Shown: positions 1 through 9,200 of the stretch, in pieces | Layout of the letters: every line of letters begins with the position of its first letter | Numbering within the stretch: position 1 is the first letter of the stretch | From: Gammaproteobacteria bacterium | Lineage (GTDB): Bacteria; Pseudomonadota; Gammaproteobacteria; S012-40 | Length of the DNA: 12,660 bases | Assembly (NCBI GenBank): GCA_029864945.1 | Contig: JAOTSL010000059.1 | Coordinates: forward strand, 1 to 12,660 | Direction: 5' to 3' | Notes under the pieces: generated by a model | The model's database searches: none | What the model was told of the DNA's origin: nothing | The model's input: the letters and a program-made list of their open reading frames with translations, nothing else | Position numbers and translations under genes: made by a program

Positions 1-288
1 TGAGTCATCACCATAAACCGGATAAGCCTTCTCTGGATCAATGTTCGTCAACAATCGATCCGTTTCACTAGAGTCGAGATCTTTAAACAACGAACGATAG
101 TCTTGGCGTCCGGTATCAAGGGCTGAAGTAATTAAATATTTACCTTTTATCGTACCTTTAAGGTAATAGGCTAAACGTCCTTCGGTATATACTTCCCGCG
201 ATTGCCCCGTCTTGCCACTGGGTAAAAGTCCACTTCCCTGAAGCAACCCAACCTCACCATCAGCAAAAGCAAGGAAGAACATCTGATT
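1..288 (-). other. Start of the C-terminal outer-membrane barrel region (cut by the window edge)
   Basis: Residues 3753-3848 contain MFFLAFADGEVGLLQGSG, YTEGRLAYYLKGTIKGKYLI, TSALDTGRQDYRSLF, LLTNIDPEKAYPVYGDDS. I recognise this conserved lead-in (alternating strands, the DTG motif, then YPVYGDDS) from the barrel regions of large DUF11-containing outer-membrane proteins. The remaining strands, including the closing segment, should lie just left of the window. Confidence 0.65.
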
Positions 289-3200
289 CTCGGCCACATC
301 AATTTGACGCTCGATTTTACCCGTTTGGCCTTGAGGATCTTTAACCTCAATCAACAATGTATTAGATCCTGGGTGTACAGGTAACAATGTAGAAAAATAT
401 CCGTTGTCATCGGTTTCAATTGACTGACCATTAATAACAACAGTATTCAATACGTCAGTTTGACCTGATACAGGGAAGCGAGGATTCTTCCACGTTTCAT
501 TTTCCGGTGGCAATTTAACATTCAAATACGGACTGCTGTTGATACTACCGGCTGCATCTATGGGAGAATCTGTAGGAGAATCTATGGCGAATTCTTGTTT
601 TTCAACATCGGCAGGAACCCTGTTTTCACCATCTTGACCAATTGTTTTGGTTTCCAGATGGCTCTGAATACCAAAGTTTTGTTTACTCAATAAACCTGGT
701 GAGGAACTTACCACACGCGCCTCAAATAACTCGGTGGTCGCTGAAGCACTAACGCTATTAAGATCAATTTTCACCAGCCTTTGCCCCGGCTTCACTGATG
801 GAAAGTGATAACGACCATACTGATCAGTAAGCACTGATATCCCGTCATCTAACACTACCATTGCACCGGCGATACCTGGTTCATTTGGATCCTGATAATT
901 ATTTTTGTTACTGTCCTCAAAAACTTTACCGATAATAGTACCCAAATCGAAAACCGAATCGATAACGACATCTACTTCGGCCTTCGCACGGTTTGAGATA
1001 AAACAAATATCACACAGATCAACAGCCACGGCTTCATTAACATATACTCGTGGTGTCGCACCAGCAGATACAATTAATTGGTAACTTAAAACCACATAAC
1101 CCTGCTCACCCTCATCCGCTTGACCATTACCATTGGTATCAACTAATGCTGGCACATTACCAATGCTAAAACGTTTCGTTTCGTTACCCGTCGCCGCAAC
1201 AGTCGTAGCATCATTAAGTCGCGCGCTGCCTGCAACATATTTAAAATTAGACGGTAATCTATCATCCAGCTTCACACCAACAACGGCATCGGTTGTCGTA
1301 TTTCTAATTTCTATTTGATAAGTTAATACATCACCAACGATTGCTTCATTTTTATTAACTGTTTTTGCAAGCTGAAGAACCTGACCCTGATTAAAATAAA
1401 CTCGAGCACGTTGCGTTATTTCAACACCATCAGTCACATCAGTTGCCGTAATAATTGACGCACCCAATGTACTTGAGCTAATCGATCCGCTTGTAAAACC
1501 TTGTCTATTAGTGGCCGTCGATGGTTGTATCAAATTATCATCACTAGGACGACTACTACTAAGGGTAACTGTTTTCTCCCTCAATAATTTATTACTTGCA
1601 TCACGTGTTGTCGCCGTCAGTATACTGACGGCAACACCATCGGCTGCAACAACTTGTGGTGAAGCAATAAATGAAGAATGTTCAGGGCCGGCAAAACCAA
1701 TTGTCTCCAGGGATAATGTGTTGTCGTTTATTTCAATTCCATCAGCATTACCTGCAACAACATCAACCGGAGGTGTTATTGCCTCAACATTTGTCACATC
1801 CATGACTATCTGAGAACTAATTTGACTAGCTGGTGCATCAACATCAACGCTGACATGAATTGGTACACTCGCAAGCAACACATCACCTAATGTAACAGTA
1901 AGTGTATTATTTACATTAGCAGCACAATATTGACCTAATGCCGGTGCCGGGCAATTTACTGCCAGCGCTGTATTTTCTATACTAACATCCGTAATTAAAA
2001 GATTTGTGTACTCACTTGGGAATCGAATAGTAACTAAGTCGATACCGCTGTTGTCCGTTGAAATCGTCGGCAATATAGAAAGGCGAAGATGATTGGCAAG
2101 AGTATTGGTAGTTACAGCGGAAGGCGTGATCTCTCCAATCACTGTTTGTACTGATAGCCCTGGACCGCTGACCTTCAAATGATTATTCCCACCTAAATCA
2201 ATAGAATCAGTCGCTTCCAGAACGTCGATACCCCACACATTACAGTCTTGTATATTAAGGTTAGACGCGGTGTATTCAACACCGACTGGGATATTCAAAT
2301 TCCAGGCTCTACCTCCGATAGTACTCGCGAGGTTCATCTTATGTCCTTTCTCACCCTTTAACTGCAAGTTGTTTTGGATCCATGTACTAGAGCCACTGCT
2401 GAAATATAATGCATTATTGCTAGTTGCTGCCTGATTACGTTTAGCCAGTGAATTTGTCTCAGGTATTATTGATGCCTTAGATCGCGCTTTAGTATTTTGC
2501 GTCGAAGACACCTTTGAAAGATTATAAAAAGCTGAAGAACCTAGGATGGATTGCGTTGCCCCAGTAAGCATTACCGATGATGCGCCGGGAATAAACATGC
2601 CATTATTTATCCAGTCTCCTGAAACCGAAATTATTGCATCACCCGCATTTAGCCCACCCGCAATGTTCAAGTGTGACGTCGATATATTTCCTCCGGGAGC
2701 AAAAGTTTGGCCAACTGGAATATACAAAACAGAATTGTCGCCAGTGACAGACAAATTGTTAATATTTGTATTAAAGATTATATCTGAATCGCTATAAGAC
2801 CCAATAGCAGCACCGAGCAACTCATTAGACAGATTACCACCATTGTCATGCCGAACAATAAGATGATCTGCAAAGATGTGATAACTTGAAAATGAACGTC
2901 CGTTCGTTACGCTGACAGTAACACCGCTATAAAGCGAATCATTATCGATATAAAGCAGTAAAACATCATTCGCTGTAACTAACGCATTAATACTATATCG
3001 ACCCACACTATTAGTCAGCGCTGTTCCAATACTCACTCCATTAACTAACAGATGAACTGTCTTACCTGGTCCTATATTAGTCACGCCCTCATTGAGATAA
3101 ACTATACCCGAAATAGTCGAAGAGCTTATGATTGTTAGAGGAGCATTTGCTTTCGCATCAGTCAATGAAACATTACCAAAGACATCACGACTAAAACCAG

Positions 3201-6200
3201 CCGCGAAGTCCAGAGTATCCGTTCCTCCATTCACCGAAAAATTAACATCACCTTCAATAAACGTTGCTTTTTCTGAAGTTAAAATCAATGTGAGTGTTGT
3301 ATCATCCGTAACAACCAGACTCATCACATCGCTTGCCACAAAAGATATGTCAGCAGTACTTCCATTATCCCCATTAAGATCCCAAACGATATTATTCCAA
3401 TTAACAACCGACGTTATGTCCGCCGCTACTGGGGCAATAGACGTGAAATTGGTTCCAGTCAGTATAAAAGTATCAGAAACTCCATTGTAAACACCGCTTA
3501 TAAATGTCACTGGTGGTGAGAGATTATCTACTTGAATACTGTCCGATATGACGGGGGCTACACTATCGAGTGCGCCATCATTCAATGTAAAACGAACCCG
3601 CACATCAGCCTGATCCATAGCTGAAAGACTCTGAACCGCTGCAACATCTGCATGCTGTGTGTTGAAGGTAAAACTAAATTCATCAGCCGTTGCAAAAGTT
3701 TCTGCTGAAGTATAACCAACCCCAACATCCCAATTGCTCGACAAAGCAAGACTGTTATCAGCATTGTTTGGCGTAAACCAACTCACACCAGCATCATCAG
3801 AATATTGAAACGTCTTAAGTGTAATCAGATCCGACTCAGCATCTTTCGCTTTCCATCGGATAGTAAGGTTTCCAGAACCATCACTGGCTTGTACAACTTG
3901 TGTTGACGGAATAACATTATCAGCAACGTAACCCCCTAAAGGAGCTTTGTTCACGACAGTAATAAACACCCAACGCGGTGATGCCGCTGCATCATCATTG
4001 TTTCCACTGTTAGTAGAATTAATAGCTGTAATATCAAAACTGGATGCCACTGAGTTCCCTACATCAACAAATTTAACAGACTGTGCGCCTCCGGTTACAT
4101 CAATCACGTATTGACTGCCTAAAGAAGTCGAACGCATCACCACTTTGGTGCCTGGAGCACGACCATTTACATTCAGCGTCCCGCTAACGGTATAAATTAG
4201 ACCGCCGGTAAAGGTAAGTTGAGTGTTCGCTGTAATCGCTGTGAAATTTGTCGTCGTAAATGCATCGGCAAAGATCACCTCACTTGACGCATTGGTGACA
4301 GTTAAATTAGTAAACACGCTACCACCAGTAATAACGGATTGAAGTCCAGCACCATTCAATGTCACGGTTGAAGTGGCAGCCGTAAAGGTACCTGTGTTAG
4401 ACCAATTACCACTCACATTAATCGCAGACGCTTTTGCAAGATATTTACCGGCATTCGTCATATTGACGGCTGTTAATCCGAAGTTTGTTGCTGTTGCATC
4501 AAGCGTAGCATTTGTATCAATAATTAAATTGCCTGTTAATGCATTTCCGAGTGTTTGGCTCCCTGTAAGCGAATACGTGGTCGCTGCAATTGGTGTGAGT
4601 TGTAGACTGCTGTATGGTAAAAGTGCGATATTAGTTGCTACACCACTACCGGTGTATTTCACCGTTGATGTTCCCGCGCTGAAAGTTCCATTGTTGACGA
4701 AAAGTGTTCCAGTTCCATCTAGCTCTAACACATAACCTGCATCACCTAAGCTTAACGTACCAGCGGTGACTCTCATGGTATGCACTTTAGCGTTACTGGC
4801 TAAGCTTAAACTAACGCCATTGACTATCACGTCTTGAAAAGACTGGCCTGCAGAAGCGTCAGTTAAAACAGTGGCCCCGTCAAAAGTCCAATTTGCAGTA
4901 CGCGCCGTAACATTAATCGAACCGGCGACACCCACAGACACCGAGCCCGCAGTATTAACGGATGGATTGTTCGTGGCGATATCAAAATCACCATCAGTAA
5001 TTGTTAAAGCACCATCAACATCCAGTGACCCCGAAACAATAACATTATCTGCAGTGCCGTTGGCACCCGTATTGTTTAGCGTCAAATTATTCAAAATAGC
5101 GTTGCCAGAAATTAGCATTTGATTCGCGACACCATTAAGTACAAGTGTTGAGTTGCTGTAATCGGTATTATCAATTGCGCCATTAAGTGTGACATGTCCT
5201 GCTACGCTGATTATTGATGCATTGGCTTCTACCTGGCCCACCGCCTGAGCAAGATTTCCCCTTACAGTGATCGCGTGGTTCATCGCCGTTGTATCAACAA
5301 TGCCATCGATTACGGTGAAGTTACCATCAACATCAATAGCACCCGCCAATTGAAACGTTGCTGTACCGACGGCATCACTAAAGACAATGTTATAGAAGTC
5401 ATGATTAACATCAGTTCCACCGGTGGTAATGGTGTTGATGCCACTTGTAGCATCAAAAGTCACGGTACCGGTAGAGGTGAAAACACCACCCGTTGCATCC
5501 CAATCACCAGATACATTAATCGCATTGGCTTCGGCATTCAGCGTACCATTGATATCCACGCCTATCGTGTCAATCGTATTGCCGGGGGTAAATGTATGCC
5601 CCATAGGGATAAACAATTCTGTTGCTGCTGCGACGGTTAATGTCGTACCCGTCATGGTGTAAAGAATCTCAGCATTTCCGACCGTGCCGTCTGCAACGTC
5701 CAACAAGGCATTGGTCATCGCACCCGCATTGTCATGACGAACAATGAGTCGATCACCATAAATATCAAGTCCCGCTAGCGTATTAGCATCTGATACTGTG
5801 ACAGTGGTGCCGTTTATTGTGTCACCTTCAATATAAATCAACAATGCATCACCAACTGAGGCTGGCGAATAAGTAATAGAATAGGCGCCATTAACATCGG
5901 TAACAGCCGTTCCTTGGGACACGCCATTCACGAGTAAACGCACCGTCTTATTCGAGCCTAAATGAGTAATACCTTCGTCGCTGTATACCGTACCACCGAT
6001 GGTGTTAGTGCCAGCAATGACGACAAACCAATCGATATTATTTAATGAATCGAGGGAATTAGCGGGATCAATCGGTTTGTGCGCTGTTGCCGAACCCGAT
6101 GCATCAACATCCTGCACATCAACATATTCAATGACTTTTGTTGCCGAGGCATCAATATTTAAATTCCACTGAGTAATATTGGCGTTCCACTGAGCCTGTG

Positions 6201-9200
6201 TTGTACCAGAACGCAATTTTAATAAATTGGCAGCAACACCTTTCAGTGTAACCAAACCGCCTGCCGCAATGGTTTGCGTTGATTCTGCTGCAATAGTCAA
6301 AGTATCGGGGAAGGAGACTGATTTATTCAAGTTATAAAATGTATTGGAGCCAAAAATCTTTTGCGCCCAGCCGTTTAACGTAACCGTTGATGTACCTGCG
6401 GTAAACGTACCTGAATTAGTCCAATCACCACTCACATTAATCGTAGAACCTTTCGCGAGATACGTTCCGGCATTTGTCATATTAACGACAGTTAAACCGA
6501 AGTTTGTCGCTGTTACATCGAGTGTGGCATTTATATCAATCGTTAAATTGCCAGTTAATGACTGGCTGACCGTTTGATTTCCCGTGAGCGAATACGTGGT
6601 CGCTACCGTTGGTATCAGCTGTAAACTACTGTATGGCAAAAACGCAATATTAGTGGCTATACCACTACCAGTATATTTCACCGTTGATGTTCCTGCGCTA
6701 AAAGTACCACTGTTGACAAATGGTGACCCGGTTCCGTCTAGCTCTAACACATAAGCTGACGCACCTAAGTTTAACGCGCCGGCTGTGACAGTCATGGTAT
6801 GCATTTTGGCATTACTGGCTAAGCTTAAACTGGTTCCGTTGACTACCACATCTTGAAAATCCTGACCGATGGAGGAAGCATCCGTTAAAACAGTAACGCC
6901 ATCAAAAGTCCAATTTGCAGTACGCGCCGAAACATTAATCGAGCCGGCCACTCCCACAGACACCGCGCCCGCTGTATTAACGGTTGGGTTATTCGTCGTG
7001 ATATCTAAACCACCATCAGTAATAGCTAAAACACCATTAATATCCAGCGCACCTGAAATAATGACGTTGTTTATAGTGCTGTTGGAGCCCGTATTATTTA
7101 AGGTCAGATTAGTGAATGCCTGCGCATTAGTGATCACCGTCTGATTATTATTACCGTCAAAGGTTACTGTGCCGGTTGAGGTAAACACACCCCCGGTCGC
7201 ATCCCAGTTACCCGAAACATTAATACCATTTGCTGCCGCAGCGAGGGAACCGTTGATATCCATACCGACCGTGTCAATCGTATTGCCAGGGGTAAAGGTA
7301 TGACCTGTAGGGATAAATAATTCTGTTGGTGCAGTAACAGTTAATATAGTGCCTGCCATGGAGTAAAGAATCTCTGCGTTTCCGCCAGTACCGTCTGCAG
7401 CATCTAATAAAGCATTAGTCATCACGCCCGCGTTGTCATGACGAACAATGAGTCGATCACCATAAATATCAAGTCCCGCTAACGCATTCCCATCTGATAC
7501 CGTAGCGGTAGTACCATTTATTATGTCACCTTCAATATAAACCAATAATTTATCACCAGCAGAGGCTGGCGAATAAGTAATAGAATAAGCGCCATTAACA
7601 TCGGTAACAGCTGTTCCTTGAGACACGCCGTTAACAAGTAAACGTACCGTCTTATTTGAGCCTAAATTAGTGATACCTTCGTCGCTGTACACCGTACCGC
7701 TGATGGTGTTCGTACCAACAATAACGACAAACCAATCGATATTATTTGATGAATCAACAGAATTGGCTGGGTTAATCGGTTTATGCGCAGCTGCCGAGCC
7801 CGATGCATCAACATCCTGCACATCAACATATTCAATGACTTTTGTTGCTGTGGCATCAATATTAAACTTCCACTGGGTAATATTGGCATTCCACTGAGCG
7901 GGTGTTGTACCAGAGCGCAATTTTAATAAGTTTGTAGCATTACCTTTTAATGTAACCAAACCGCCTGCCGCAATGGTTTGCGTTGATTCTGCCGCAATAG
8001 TTAATGTATCGGGAAAGGAAACCGTTTTATTCAAATTATAAAATGTAGTGGATCCGAAAATCTTTTGCGCCATACCGTAGAAAGTAACCGTTGACGTACC
8101 TGCGGTAAATGTGCCCGAGTTAGTCCAGTCAGCCCCCACATTAATCACAGAACCTTTCGCGAGATAGGTGCCAGCATTTACCATATTAAAGACTGTTAAC
8201 GCGAAGTTGGTCGCTGTTACATCGAGTGTGGCATTTACATCAATCGTTAAAGTGCCGGTTAACGAATGACTGATCGTTTGGTTTCCCGTGAGCGAATACG
8301 TGGTTGCGGCCGTTGGTGTGAGTTGTAAACTGTTGTATGGTAAAAGCGCAATATTTGTTGCCATACCGCTACCGGTGTATTTCACCGTTGATACTCCCTC
8401 ATTGAAAGTACCATTGTTGACGAAAGGTGTTCCGGTTCCGTCTAGCTCTAACACATAAGCAGACGTGCCTAAGTGTAGCGTACCGGCAGTGATTGTCATG
8501 GTATGTACTTTGACGCTACTGGCTAAGTTTAAACTGACGCCGTTGACTACCACGTCTTGAAAATCCTGACCGGCAGAGGAAGCATCAGTCAATATACTAG
8601 TCCCGTCAAAAGTCCAATTTGCAGTACGCGCCGAAACATCGATCGAACCAGCCGCACCCACAGACACCGCACCCGCTGTATTAACGGTTGGGTTATTCGT
8701 CGTGATATCTAAATCACCATCTGCAATGGTTAAAATACCATTAACATCCAGCACACCCGAAATAATGACATTGTCTGCAGTGCCGTTAGAGCCTGTGTTG
8801 CTTAACGTCAGATTGTTAAATGCCTGCGCATTAGTGATCGCCGTCTGATTGCTGTTTCCGTCAAAGATTACGGTACCCGTTGAGGTAAACGCCCCGCCGG
8901 TTGCGTCCCAGTTACCCGATACGTTAATCGCATTGGCTGCCGCATTCAGCGTACCGTTAATATCCAGGCCTATCGTGTCAATCGTATTGCCGGGGGTAAA
9001 TGTATGACCGGTAGGGATAAACAATTCTGTTGTTGCTGTAACGGTTAGTGCATTGCCCGCCAAGGTGTAAAGAATCTCAGCATTTCCACCCGTACCATCT
9101 GCGGCATCCAATAAGACATTGGTCATCGCACCCGCGTTGTCATGACGAACGATGAGTCGACCGCCATAAATATCAAATCCCCCTAGCGTATTACCACTTG

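Noticed and set aside
2401..2520. Frameshift as the cause of the odd basic segment in module 5
   Set aside because: Both other minus-strand frames hit stops within this stretch, and the expected module sequence resumes in the same frame after it.
3582..3764. Minus-strand 60-codon frame beginning MLITVLLCRA
   Set aside because: Out-of-frame shadow of the beta-sandwich domain coding region, where the main frame reads smoothly.
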